From JBFGJH01 sp041586155 (lineage in GTDB: Bacteria; Actinomycetota; Acidimicrobiia; Spongiisociales; JAENVV01), in contig JBFHAT010000012.1 in the NCBI GenBank assembly GCA_041586155.1, positions 1 to 64,000 on the forward strand: a stretch of DNA of 64,000 nucleotides, read 5' to 3'. Positions 1 to 7,555 of the stretch are shown piece after piece (the first letter of the stretch is position 1; the number at the start of each line of letters is the position of its first letter). Under the pieces are notes generated by a model. That model saw only the letters and a list, made by a program, of their open reading frames with translations. It searched no databases and had not been told where the DNA came from. Made by a program: the position numbers and the translations under genes.

Positions 1-740
1 ACCTGAGGCAGGATCTCACCTATCGAGCCGCGAAGAACGACATCGGCCAGCGCGTCCATCTCCGTGGGCTCGCCGTTGATGATGACGACCGCTGCACCGG
101 TGTCCTTGGCGAGTGGTACCACTCCTGCGATCGGGTAGACGGCGAGGGTCGATCCGATCGCCAGCAGCAGGTCGCACTGGTGGGCGGCCCGCTCCGCCCT
201 TGCGAGATCGGCCGGGACCAGACCCTGCCCGAACGAGATGGTTGCGCTCTTGAGGATGCCGCCGCAGGCGCACGAAGGATCGTCCTCCCCTTGCCGAACC
301 CGGTTCAACGCGCTTTGGATCGGACCCCGATCGCCACATGCCAGGCACGTGTACTCGCGAGCAGTGCCATGGATCTCGACGATCTTGGCGGGATCCGAGC
401 CGGCATCGTGGTGCAGTCCGTCGACGTTCTGGGTGATCAGGGTATCGAGCTTGCGCCTCCGTTCGAGCTGGACCAGCGCCTTGTGCCCGGCGTTGGGTTC
501 GATGCGTCGTTCGGAGGCGGCCAACTTGGCAGCCCAGGCACGACGGCGAACGTCCGGGTCGGCGACGTAATGGTGGATTGTCGCCTGCTTCTCGGCCTCG
601 GGATTTCTCGTCCAGACACCGTGCGGTCCTCGGAAATCGGGTATCCCCGAATCGGTCGATATTCCGGCTCCCGTCAAGGCGACGATCCGCTCGGCCCGAT
701 CGACCAGCAGGCGTGCTCTGGTGACGTCGGCATCAGTCAT
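1..740 (-). CDS. Sir2-family NAD-dependent protein deacylase (3' end outside window)
   Basis: Sirtuin: removes acyl groups from protein lysines using NAD+. The reading frame is open from the ATG at 740 to the left edge, so the C-terminus is missing. Visible in order: the NAD-binding GAGIS motif (residues 24-28) followed by SGIPDFR, TQNVDGLH (103-110), the catalytic His in IHGT (H124), and a zinc-binding module with CxxC followed after about 24 residues by CAC. Then come a GSTLAVYP segment and the INGEPT nucleotide-binding strand. A TACGTT hexamer lies 7 nt before the ATG with no Shine-Dalgarno, so the mRNA is probably leaderless. Family assignment is firm; the substrate is unknown. Confidence 0.93.
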   Translation of the reverse strand, partial: MTDADVTRARLLVDRAERIVALTGAGISTDSGIPDFRGPHGVWTRNPEAEKQATIHHYVADPDVRRRAWAAKLAASERRIEPNAGHKALVQLERRRKLDTLITQNVDGLHHDAGSDPAKIVEIHGTAREYTCLACGDRGPIQSALNRVRQGEDDPSCACGGILKSATISFGQGLVPADLARAERAAHQCDLLLAIGSTLAVYPIAGVVPLAKDTGAAVVIINGEPTEMDALADVVLRGSIGEILPQ

Positions 741-747
741 GGTCGGC

Positions 748-753
748 AACGTA
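748..753 (-). promoter_or_regulatory. -10 element of leaderless sirtuin promoter
   Basis: TACGTT ends 7 nt before the sirtuin ATG (740), which puts the expected transcription start at the first base of the gene. It belongs to a class of TANNNT-N6/7-start sites seen repeatedly in this window. Confidence 0.45.
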
Positions 754-808
754 GCCGATCACACCCGCCTACTCACCGTCCGACGGGCAGTAGTCGCGTT
801 CCAGGCCG

Positions 809-2020
809 TCAGGCGGCCACGACCTCCCCCGTCACATCGCCGAGAACAACGGCTCCGTCCGGTGTGGCTGCGCTGATCGTCACCATGTCGCCGTCCTCGA
901 GAAATGTGCGGGAGGACCCGTCAGGAAGCGTGAGCGGCTCCTCGCCGTTGCGGGTACGCTCGAGCAGGGATCCGGCCGCGTGCTCCGACCAGCCCGAGAT
1001 GGTCCCTGACCCGCATAGGTCGCCGGGTCGAGCAGACGCCCCGTTGACGGTCAAATGGGCGAATTGCTGAGCCATCGACCAATACATCTCGGCGTAGTCG
1101 ACGCGAGCGAGCTCGATCGCTCTGATCCCTTCGATCCGCATCCGGGCCGATGTCAGGCTGGCGGTCAGTTCGATCTGGACACCCCAGTCGTCGTCAGTTC
1201 GCAGGTATGAGAGGGGTTCAGGGTCTTGAACCGCGGTCGGCACCCGGTACGGCTCCATTGCTTCCAGAGGTGTGACCCACGCCGACACCGATGTTGCGAA
1301 CGACTTGCCGAGGAACGGGCCCAGCGGCGCGTACTCCCACGCCTGGATGTCACGGGCCGACCAGTCGTTCATGACCACGAGGCCGAAAATCCGGTCCTCG
1401 GCGTCGTCGATCGTCAACCGATGGCCCTGTGCGGTGACGCCTCCGACCACCCAGCCCATCTCGATCTCGATATCGAGTCTTCGGCTCGGACCGAATCCGA
1501 TCGTGCCGTCGGGCTGCTTGTACTGGCCGTTTGGGCGGACGACCGGTGTTCCCGAGACCACCACCGTGCCTGCCCGACCGTGGTAGGCCACTGGGAGGTG
1601 CTTCCAATTGGGAAGCAGCGGCTCCGCGTCAGGCCGGAACAGCCGGCCCACATTGGTGGCGTGCGCTTCGGACGAGTAGAAGTCGACGAAATCTCCGACC
1701 GTGAACGGAAGGACGAGCCGTACACGCTCAAGGTCTCGCAGCAAGGGGCGCACCGCCGGCACATGCCGATCGTCGAACACCAATTCCTTGACGGTTTCAG
1801 TGACTACACGCCACCGCGACCGCGGCGCGGCCAAGAGGCGGTCGAGGTTGGGGGCATCGCACTCTTCCGGCACCAACCCTGCTTCGGCGGCCATCCGCAG
1901 GTCGACGACCTTGTCGCCCATACGAGCGCACAGGCGCGACCCCTCACCGCTGGCGAACGCACCAAACGGGAGATGATCGATGGCGAAGGTTGCGCCATTC
2001 GACGGGCGGCCGGGCGTCAT
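809..2020 (-). CDS. fahA: Fumarylacetoacetase
   Basis: Hydrolyses 4-fumarylacetoacetate to fumarate and acetoacetate, the last step of tyrosine/homogentisate breakdown. 403 aa, close to the usual ~420. An N-terminal barrel (about 1-115) precedes the FAH catalytic domain. That domain carries DFVDFYSSEAHA (metal Asp), HGRAGTVV, an EIEMGWVVGG strand with the acidic metal ligands, MNDWSARDIQ, and the C-terminal GSGTISG loop. The ATG overlaps the hmgA stop as ATGA (2017-2020), so translation is coupled to homogentisate dioxygenase. Together they are the lower homogentisate pathway; no maleylacetoacetate isomerase gene is in view. Confidence 0.95.
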   Translation of the reverse strand: MTPGRPSNGATFAIDHLPFGAFASGEGSRLCARMGDKVVDLRMAAEAGLVPEECDAPNLDRLLAAPRSRWRVVTETVKELVFDDRHVPAVRPLLRDLERVRLVLPFTVGDFVDFYSSEAHATNVGRLFRPDAEPLLPNWKHLPVAYHGRAGTVVVSGTPVVRPNGQYKQPDGTIGFGPSRRLDIEIEMGWVVGGVTAQGHRLTIDDAEDRIFGLVVMNDWSARDIQAWEYAPLGPFLGKSFATSVSAWVTPLEAMEPYRVPTAVQDPEPLSYLRTDDDWGVQIELTASLTSARMRIEGIRAIELARVDYAEMYWSMAQQFAHLTVNGASARPGDLCGSGTISGWSEHAAGSLLERTRNGEEPLTLPDGSSRTFLEDGDMVTISAATPDGAVVLGDVTGEVVAA

Positions 2021-3318
2021 CCCTCGAAATGTTTCTCGAGCGAATGCCAGACGGAGGGATAGTCGTCCTGAAGGGCAGGGATCGAGCCGGCGTAGGCGGT
2101 CGGGATCAGCGGATAGCGCGTCTCGAACATGAACGCCATCGTGTCAGCCAACTTCTCGGGAGCGAGGTCCGACGTGGTTGCCTTGAGCCACGCCTCGTGA
2201 TCCGGACCGTGCGGGAAATACATGTTGTGCAGACTCATGCCGCCCGGCAGGAACCCCTCCTCCTTGGCGTCGTACACGCCGTACAGAATCCCCATGAACT
2301 CGGACATGATGTTCTTGTGATACCAAGGCGGCCGGAACGTGTGCTCACCCACCAGCCACCGGTCTTTGAACACGACGAAGTCGACATTGGCGACTCCGGG
2401 ATCGGCCGATGGCGCGGTCAAGACCGTGAAGATCGACGGATCGGGATGGTCGAAGCTGATCGACCCGATCACGTTGTACCGCGCCAAGTCGTACTTGTAG
2501 GGCACATGGTTACCGTGCCAGCCCACGACATCCAGCGGCGAGTAGTCGAGAGCCACCGAGAACATTCGCCCGTCGAACTTCACGAACAGCTCGCCTGGCG
2601 TCTCCGTGTCCTCGTACGCAGCCACGGGAGCCTCGAAATCACGGGGATTGGCCAGACCGTTCGCCCCGATCGGACCCCGCTCGGGTAACTCGAAGTAGGC
2701 GCCGTAGTTCTCGCAGACATACCCCCGAGCGCGCTCGTCGATCAACTCCACTCTGAACAGCATCCCTCGGGGGAGAAGGGCGATCTCTCCGGGAGAGACC
2801 TCGAGCACTCCACATTCGGTTGCAAACCGCAGGCGGCCTTCCTGTGGCACCACCAGCAGCTCACCGTCGGCGTCGTAGAAGTAGGTGTCAACCATCGACT
2901 CCGTTGCCATGTAGACGTGCGCGCCCATGCCGACCTGGGTGTGGGCGTCGCCGTTCGTGGCAACCGTGCGCATGCCGGTCAAGAAATCGGTGGGCTCATC
3001 GGGGAAGGGAGGTGGATCCCACCGCAGCTGGCCTATGGGCGGTTGGGCTTCCCGATTGGGGGCGGTGCGGATCATCAGACGATCGGTCTCTTCGAATCGC
3101 CATGCGTGCCTCACCGACGGGCGGATCCGATAGAACCAGGTGCGCCGGTTACGCGGATTGGGCACAGTGAAAGCCGTCCCAGACAGCTGCTCCGTGTACA
3201 AGCCCAGCGGCGGCTTCTGCGGATTGTTCTGCCCGACCGGCAGCGCCCCCTCCACCGCTTCCGATGCGAACTCGTTCCCAAAGCCGGATTGGTAGCGCGG
3301 AGCTTGGTCAGCACTCAT
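2017..3318 (-). CDS. hmgA: Homogentisate 1,2-dioxygenase
   Basis: Fe(II) ring-cleaving dioxygenase that converts homogentisate to maleylacetoacetate. 433 aa from the ATG at 3318, which has AAAGAGGA about 8 nt upstream; an upstream in-frame extension looks spurious because family members begin with a sequence like YQSGFGNEFASE near residue 8. Conserved cupin-type regions include GWHGNHVPYKYDL, FRPPWYHKNIMSEFMG (Fe-binding His/Glu) and HNMYFPHGPDHEAW (third His). It is followed directly by fahA with a 4-bp overlap. It is divergent from a lipoprotein gene, and the roughly 110 bp between them should hold both promoters. Confidence 0.96.
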   Translation of the reverse strand: MSADQAPRYQSGFGNEFASEAVEGALPVGQNNPQKPPLGLYTEQLSGTAFTVPNPRNRRTWFYRIRPSVRHAWRFEETDRLMIRTAPNREAQPPIGQLRWDPPPFPDEPTDFLTGMRTVATNGDAHTQVGMGAHVYMATESMVDTYFYDADGELLVVPQEGRLRFATECGVLEVSPGEIALLPRGMLFRVELIDERARGYVCENYGAYFELPERGPIGANGLANPRDFEAPVAAYEDTETPGELFVKFDGRMFSVALDYSPLDVVGWHGNHVPYKYDLARYNVIGSISFDHPDPSIFTVLTAPSADPGVANVDFVVFKDRWLVGEHTFRPPWYHKNIMSEFMGILYGVYDAKEEGFLPGGMSLHNMYFPHGPDHEAWLKATTSDLAPEKLADTMAFMFETRYPLIPTAYAGSIPALQDDYPSVWHSLEKHFEG

Positions 3319-3415
3319 CGAATTCGATCCTCTTTCGGTCGGCACCGGTGAAGCTAGCCGAGCGACGCTCGGCCGGACCGGGCGAATGTGCACCGGGAAC
3401 CGGGCCACTGCTCGA

Positions 3416-3421
3416 TAGCGT
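3416..3421 (+). promoter_or_regulatory. -10 element of leaderless lipoprotein promoter
   Basis: TAGCGT, 7 nt before the ATG at 3429, with no Shine-Dalgarno sequence before that start. Confidence 0.4.
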
Positions 3422-3428
3422 TAGGTTG

Positions 3429-4109
3429 ATGAGTCTGATGCGCCCACCGTCTCGTTCGCTCCGCCTCGCTGCGGCGGTCCTGGTGACCGCGACCGTGGCT
3501 GCAGCGTGCGGATCGGGCTCGGACACGACCTCGTCGGCCATACCGCAGCCGGCAACCTCGACGACGGCCTCGACCGCAACGACCATCACGATCCCGGCGA
3601 CGACCACGACGGCCGCGACCATCGACTGGGGGGCGATCGCCTCCACTTGGATGGTTTCGCTCCGCGGCGTCGGGCCCTATCGGATAGAAATGTCTCTCGC
3701 CGATGCTGAACGCGAGGGCGGTGCAGCCCTGGTCGAGATCGAAGACACCGATCCGTCCTGTTCCTATTACACCCACGACCCATCGACGGGCCTCGACCAG
3801 GAGCTCCGGTTCATGGTTCGCTCCGATCGGATCGTTCGCATCGACATCGTCGGCCTCACACTCGTCACCCTCTCCGGTGTGGGTGTCGGTTCAACCCAAT
3901 CCGACGTCCTGTCCACCTACGGAGAGGCGGTGGTGGCCTCGCCGGCACCCCCAGAGGAAGACGCCGACAGCTATGTGACGTTCATTCCCTCCGACGAGGC
4001 AGACGCCAACCTCCGACTCCGGTTCGAGATCGTCGACGATGTCGTCTCGGCGTATCGCATCGGCCGCCTGCCGGAGGTCGAGTGGGTGGCGCGATGCGGA
4101 GACGAGTGA
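3429..4109 (+). CDS. Predicted lipoprotein of unknown function
   Basis: 226 aa. The N-terminus has arginines, a hydrophobic stretch and the lipobox VAAAC, so Cys28 or thereabouts should be lipidated and the protein anchored outside the membrane. A long Ser/Thr/Ala linker (about residues 30-65) leads to a compact C-terminal domain (about 75-226) with alternating beta-like segments. That domain includes an IEMSLADA helix start, a Cys-bearing DPSCSYY segment and a VGSTQSDVLSTYGE motif. The last resembles the strand-helix seen in small extracellular lipoproteins whose folds respond to ligands, but I do not recognise a named family. An alternative ATG lies 9 nt downstream (3438). Confidence 0.75.
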   Translation: MSLMRPPSRSLRLAAAVLVTATVAAACGSGSDTTSSAIPQPATSTTASTATTITIPATTTTAATIDWGAIASTWMVSLRGVGPYRIEMSLADAEREGGAALVEIEDTDPSCSYYTHDPSTGLDQELRFMVRSDRIVRIDIVGLTLVTLSGVGVGSTQSDVLSTYGEAVVASPAPPEEDADSYVTFIPSDEADANLRLRFEIVDDVVSAYRIGRLPEVEWVARCGDE

Positions 4110-4149
4110 CCGGTAGCCGGAACCGATCGGCGGCGGTCGGTGTAGGGAG

Positions 4150-4725
4150 TTGAAAAGGTTTGCGAACCCGGAGGGCCGTCCGCTGGATGACCGAGCGCTC
4201 ATTCGGGCCGCCAAGGCCGGAAGCACCGACGCATATGGACAACTCGTGCAACAGCACCAGGCGCTGGCACAACGCGTCGCCTATCTGGTCGTGGGAGACG
4301 CCTCCGAAGCGGAGGACCTCGCCCAGGAGGCATTCGTGAAGGCGTTCCGCGCCCTTGATCGATTCGACGAGTCCAAGCCGTTCACGCCCTGGCTGTGCAC
4401 CATCGTCCGGAACGAGGCGCGCAACCGAAGGCGACGCTTCGGGCGGCAGGCCGGGCTCCAGTCCCGGCTGGCCTTCGATCGTGCGCTGGCCGCCATCGTG
4501 CCGACGCCCGAGGCGGCGGCCATCGAAGCCGAGCAACGCGAGCAGCTGTGGACTGCGATCTCTCATCTGCCGCCCGGCCAGCGCGCCGTCATTCAGCTGC
4601 GCTACCTGGCCGGATTGAGCGAAGCCGAGACCGCAGCGACGCTCGGGATCCCTCCGGGAACGGTCAAATCTCGGGCCGCCCGGGCGTTGGACAGCCTCGG
4701 GACGGCATTGGAGGCCGCCACATGA
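4150..4725 (+). CDS. ECF-type RNA polymerase sigma factor
   Basis: Extracytoplasmic-function sigma-70 protein, 191 aa, directing RNA polymerase to a dedicated promoter set. Region 2 (about residues 20-85) has AEDLAQEAFVKAFRAL and FTPWLCTIVRNEARNRRRR. Region 4 (about 130-185) has LPPGQRAVIQLRYLAGLS and a helix-turn-helix around IPPGTVKSRAARAL. The start is taken as TTG at 4150 because no in-frame ATG or GTG precedes the conserved region; a CTG at 4183 preceded by GGAGG is the alternative. The next gene overlaps as ATGA and encodes a single-pass membrane protein, the usual place for an anti-sigma factor. Confidence 0.9.
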   Translation: MKRFANPEGRPLDDRALIRAAKAGSTDAYGQLVQQHQALAQRVAYLVVGDASEAEDLAQEAFVKAFRALDRFDESKPFTPWLCTIVRNEARNRRRRFGRQAGLQSRLAFDRALAAIVPTPEAAAIEAEQREQLWTAISHLPPGQRAVIQLRYLAGLSEAETAATLGIPPGTVKSRAARALDSLGTALEAAT

Positions 4726-5465
4726 ACACCACGGAACGCCGGCTCATCGACCTCGGAGAGCGGCTCGACTGGCCAGAGACAGCCGACCTGACGAAAGCTG
4801 TCCAGGACCGGGTGTCCGCTCCCCGGCCAACCCATCGCCCGCAACGGCGGCTGAGTTGGGCAGTTGCGGCGGCGATGATCGTGGCCATCTCCTTCCTCGC
4901 TTCGCTGGCGCCGGTACGCCAGGCGGCGGCCGGACTGCTGGGCATCCTCGGGATCCGCATCGAACAGACCGGGCCGATCGTCGACGGGCTCGGGTTCGAC
5001 CTCGACCTCGGTGCCGCCGTCACTTTGGAGGAAGCCCAAGCGATGGTCGACTTCCCGCTGCGCCGGCCGGACAATCTCCCGCCGCCTGACGTCATCTACC
5101 TCGACCCGGGAAAAGCCATCGTGTCGATGGTGTGGAGCGCCAACGACGACCTGCCCGACGTGGGCGACACGGGAGTCGGGCTGATCCTCACCCAGTTCCG
5201 TGGCGACAGCGGCGGGTTCGTCAAGCAGGCACCGCCAGACGCAACCGTGATCGAGGCGACGGTCGGCGACGACCCGGGCTTTTGGATAGAAGGCGGACCC
5301 CACGCGCTCACCTACGTCGACGCGGCCGGAGAGGTGCAGTCCGACACCACGCGGCTGGCGGGCAATGTGCTGATCTGGCCGCACCTGGGAGTCAGCCACC
5401 GCCTCGAGTCGATGCTCGATCTGGGCGCGTCGGCGGTGATCGCCGAGTCTCTCTCCGTACCCTGA
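4722..5465 (+). CDS. Membrane-anchored putative anti-sigma partner with DUF4367-like outer domain
   Basis: 247 aa, translationally coupled to the ECF sigma gene (ATGA at 4722-4725). A short cytoplasmic N-terminus (about 1-48) is followed by one transmembrane helix (about 50-68) and then an extracytoplasmic domain of about 175 residues. That domain has an LEEAQAMVDFPLRRPDNLP motif, typical of DUF4367/MucB-like sensory domains in sigma-regulator operons. No zinc-binding HxxxCxxC anti-sigma motif is visible in the short N-terminus, so the anti-sigma role is inferred from position and topology only. Confidence 0.7.
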   Translation: MNTTERRLIDLGERLDWPETADLTKAVQDRVSAPRPTHRPQRRLSWAVAAAMIVAISFLASLAPVRQAAAGLLGILGIRIEQTGPIVDGLGFDLDLGAAVTLEEAQAMVDFPLRRPDNLPPPDVIYLDPGKAIVSMVWSANDDLPDVGDTGVGLILTQFRGDSGGFVKQAPPDATVIEATVGDDPGFWIEGGPHALTYVDAAGEVQSDTTRLAGNVLIWPHLGVSHRLESMLDLGASAVIAESLSVP

Positions 5466-5508
5466 CCCCCGGCTATGCTGGCGGGCCCGCCACCCCAGAG
5501 ACCGAGAA

Positions 5509-6042
5509 ATGTCTTTCGATATCGCCAAGCTCGCCGACCAGGTCGTGATCGACCCGGACGAAAACCCCCGTCGTTTGGGCGACTTGTGGACCGAGCAGCC
5601 TCACGTGCTCCTCTTTCTGCGCCACTTCGGCTGACTGACCTGTCGAGAGCGAGCCGGTCAGGCTCGTGAGCGCCAAGACGATCTCCTGGCGACCGGCGCC
5701 GGTGTCACCGCGATCGGCACGGGAGGGAAGCGCTACGCCAAGGCATTCATCGAACAGGAGCAGTTCCCATTCCCTGTGCTCCTGGACGAAGACGGCGCCG
5801 CTGCCTCCATCGTCGGGACTGGTACGATCGGCTGGAAGTCGCTGACGCCTCGTGCCGCCTTGGCCTCCACACGTGCCCTTGCTGGGGGCAATCGCCAGTT
5901 CAACGCCGGTCGCCGTCCGATGCAGCTCGGAGCGACGATCGTCCTCGGCCCGGGAAACGAGCTCATCTACGAGGACTTCGAGGGTTTTGCGGGCGATCAT
6001 GCGCCGTTCGACGAAGTCATCGCAGCGCTGTCGAGTCGCTAG
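5509..6042 (+). CDS. Candidate selenoprotein: SelU/PRXL2-like thioredoxin-fold protein with in-frame TGA (Sec42)
   Basis: Read from the ATG at 5509 to the TAG at 6040-6042, the frame encodes 177 aa broken only by one TGA (5632-5634, codon 42). The flanking sequence is LLFLRHFG-(TGA)-LTCRERAGQ, i.e. U-x-x-C. It matches the CxxC-R-E redox motif of the AhpC/TSA-like PRXL2 (SelU, FAM213) family, with TGA replacing the first redox Cys. Both sides fit the family: an N-terminal strand before it, and VLLDEDG, then QLGATIVLGPGNELIYED, then GDHAPFDEVIAAL after it. No frameshift or other stop exists. A hairpin with GGU in its apical loop starts just after the TGA. Selenocysteine insertion is therefore the best reading; a nonsense-mutated pseudogene or sequencing error is the alternative. 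selA/B/C/D are not in this window. Confidence 0.75.
5635..5667 (+). promoter_or_regulatory. Bacterial SECIS-like hairpin
   Basis: Immediately 3' of the in-frame TGA, CGAGCC (5650-5655) pairs perfectly with GGCTCG (5661-5666). The 5-nt loop is GGTCA, and a G-T pair extends the stem. The loop starts 21 nt after the TGA and begins with GG-T, the position and loop content expected of bacterial SECIS elements read by SelB. A competing stem CTGACC/GGTCAG (5635-5640/5656-5661) is also possible. Being inside a coding frame it could be chance, but location and loop fit well. Confidence 0.55.
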
Positions 6043-6156
6043 CGGTCGCAGAGCGGCCACCGTCACACTCGATATCCGACGCAGTGGCGATCGTGACCGG
6101 CGCCCCACAAACTGGGCCTGGATACGCCGGCTGGACCCTCCGGGTCAGGCCACCGA

Positions 6157-6247
6157 TATCATTGCCGCCATGCACATCGACGGCGCGCGCACCCCCGGAG
6201 ACGATTTGACCTCTCCGGCGCCCCTGGCTGGGCGACTCGATCGATGA
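6157..6247 (+). promoter_or_regulatory. Possible leaderless promoter and 25-aa leader ORF before arsC
   Basis: TATCAT (6157-6162) lies 7 nt before an ATG at 6170 that opens a 25-codon frame. Its TGA (6245-6247) overlaps the arsenate reductase ATG (6244). The spacing fits leaderless transcription with translational coupling into arsC, but the peptide resembles nothing I know and the ORF could be chance. The rest of 6043-6156 shows no feature I can identify. Confidence 0.25.
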
Positions 6248-6654
6248 TTGCCCCTCGCGTGCTGTTCTTGTGCGTCCACAACGCGGGGCGGTCGCAGATG
6301 GCGGCGGGATGGGCACGCGCCCTCGGCGGAGACCGCGTCGAGGTTTACTCGGGCGGATCGGCTCCCGCCGACGAGATCAACCCTGCTGCCGTCGCCGCCA
6401 TGGCCGAGCGCGGCGTTGACATCGCCGGGTCTCGGCCTCGAGTGTGGGAGTACGAGGACATCGAGAAGGCCGATGTCGTAGTCACGATGGGCTGTGGCGA
6501 CACCTGCCCGGTCGTTCCCGGCACGCGCTATGAAGACTGGGAGCTCGACGATCCTGCCGGGCGTCCCGTCGACGAGGTCCGCCGGATCCGAGACGACATC
6601 GAGACCCGCGTGCGGGCTCTGCTTCGAGACCTTGAGGTCCCACCTGCGCCTTGA
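6244..6654 (+). CDS. arsC: Arsenate reductase / low-molecular-weight protein tyrosine phosphatase family
   Basis: 136 aa, the usual length. Reduces arsenate to arsenite by a PTP-fold mechanism, with electrons from thioredoxin or a low-molecular-weight thiol. The P-loop CVHNAGRS (Cys10-Ser17) supplies the nucleophilic Cys and the phosphate-binding Arg. The second redox region is MGCGDTCPVVPG, with the Cys residues at about 82 and 86, and the general-acid Asp sits in YEDWELDDPAG. The second-Cys motif favours arsenate reductase over plain LMW phosphatase. No ArsB/Acr3 or ArsR gene is adjacent, so the partner pump must be elsewhere. Confidence 0.88.
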   Translation: MIAPRVLFLCVHNAGRSQMAAGWARALGGDRVEVYSGGSAPADEINPAAVAAMAERGVDIAGSRPRVWEYEDIEKADVVVTMGCGDTCPVVPGTRYEDWELDDPAGRPVDEVRRIRDDIETRVRALLRDLEVPPAP

Positions 6655-6664
6655 CGGTCCACCG

Positions 6665-6697
6665 TTTTGATCATATGCTTTGAGCAGTCGATCAAAA
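6665..6697 (+). promoter_or_regulatory. 8-bp inverted repeat between arsC and membrane protein gene
   Basis: TTTTGATC (6665-6672) and GATCAAAA (6690-6697) are perfect inverted copies 17 nt apart, just upstream of the ATG at 6710. They are AT-rich against a GC-rich background. It could be an operator or a transcript hairpin; no T-tract follows, so a simple terminator is less likely. Confidence 0.35.
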
Positions 6698-6709
6698 GGG
6701 GTGGATGTG

Positions 6710-7555
6710 ATGGTTGTCTGGAGGAGCCCCCGCTTTTGGCTCGCAACCATCACCCTCGGGTTGGCCGCAATGGGTATTGCTCTTCGATTCACCGCCGACA
6801 ACGCAACCAGCGCCGTTTACGTGCTCATCCCCACCGCCCTCGCCCTCACCGTCGTGCTGGCACGGCCCGCCAAGACGACTACCGGAATAATGATGCGATG
6901 GCTCACCTTCGCCATGCTGGTGCCGGTGGTGCTGGTCTGGGAGTCGATCATCTGCATGGTGTTCATCGCCCCTCTCTTCTATGCGATCGGCCTCTTGATC
7001 GTGTGGATCTCCAACGCCACCTCCGACCGGCCCTCACGGCTTTCGGTGGTTGCCGTTCCGCTCCTGCTGCTCAGCCTCGAGGGCGTCCTTCCGATCACGA
7101 CGGCCGAGCGGACGAATGCGGTCGTTCATACGACCGACGTTGACGCCCCTGCCGAGGACGTCTGGCACCGCCTCGCTCATCGGCGGGGCCTTCTGCCAGC
7201 CGCCGGTGGCTGGGTCGGCCTCCTCGCCCGTCCCACCAGCACCGCCGGGGAAGGCTTGGCACCCCGGGACCGCCGAGTCGTGGAGTTCGACGACGGCGTA
7301 CTCGTTCTGGAGGTCGCCGAAGCAGGGGCGGGACACGTCTCGTACCACGTCGTGTCGGACACGACCCCGGTGAGCGATTTGATGGAGTGGATGGAGGTCA
7401 CCGTGACGGTCGAGGACTTGGGCGACCGCAGCCGGGTGACCTGGACGGTCGAGTACGAGCGGCAACTCGATCCGGCGTGGTACTTCGGCCCGATGCAGCA
7501 GCTCGCTGTCGCAGAGGCGGTGGAGTACCTCGCGAGGGAGTTCACGACGCCATGA
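6710..7555 (+). CDS. Membrane protein with C-terminal SRPBCC (START-like) domain
   Basis: 281 aa. Three to four transmembrane helices fill residues about 8-125. A soluble domain follows (about 130-280) with VVHTTDVDAPAEDVWHRLAH, the opening strand-helix of SRPBCC/polyketide-cyclase domains, a central VLEVAEAGAGHVSYHVVS and a closing MQQLAVAEAVEYLAREF helix. The start is ATG 6710 with AAGGGG 9 nt upstream; GTG 6707 is possible. It overlaps the next gene by ATGA (7552-7555), so the two are translationally coupled and probably function together at the membrane. Ligand unknown. Confidence 0.75.
   Translation: MVVWRSPRFWLATITLGLAAMGIALRFTADNATSAVYVLIPTALALTVVLARPAKTTTGIMMRWLTFAMLVPVVLVWESIICMVFIAPLFYAIGLLIVWISNATSDRPSRLSVVAVPLLLLSLEGVLPITTAERTNAVVHTTDVDAPAEDVWHRLAHRRGLLPAAGGWVGLLARPTSTAGEGLAPRDRRVVEFDDGVLVLEVAEAGAGHVSYHVVSDTTPVSDLMEWMEVTVTVEDLGDRSRVTWTVEYERQLDPAWYFGPMQQLAVAEAVEYLAREFTTP

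Noticed and set aside
180..1070. Long + strand frame opposite the sirtuin and FAH genes
   Set aside because: Arg/Pro/Ser-rich shadow of two well-identified minus-strand genes; no recognised motif.
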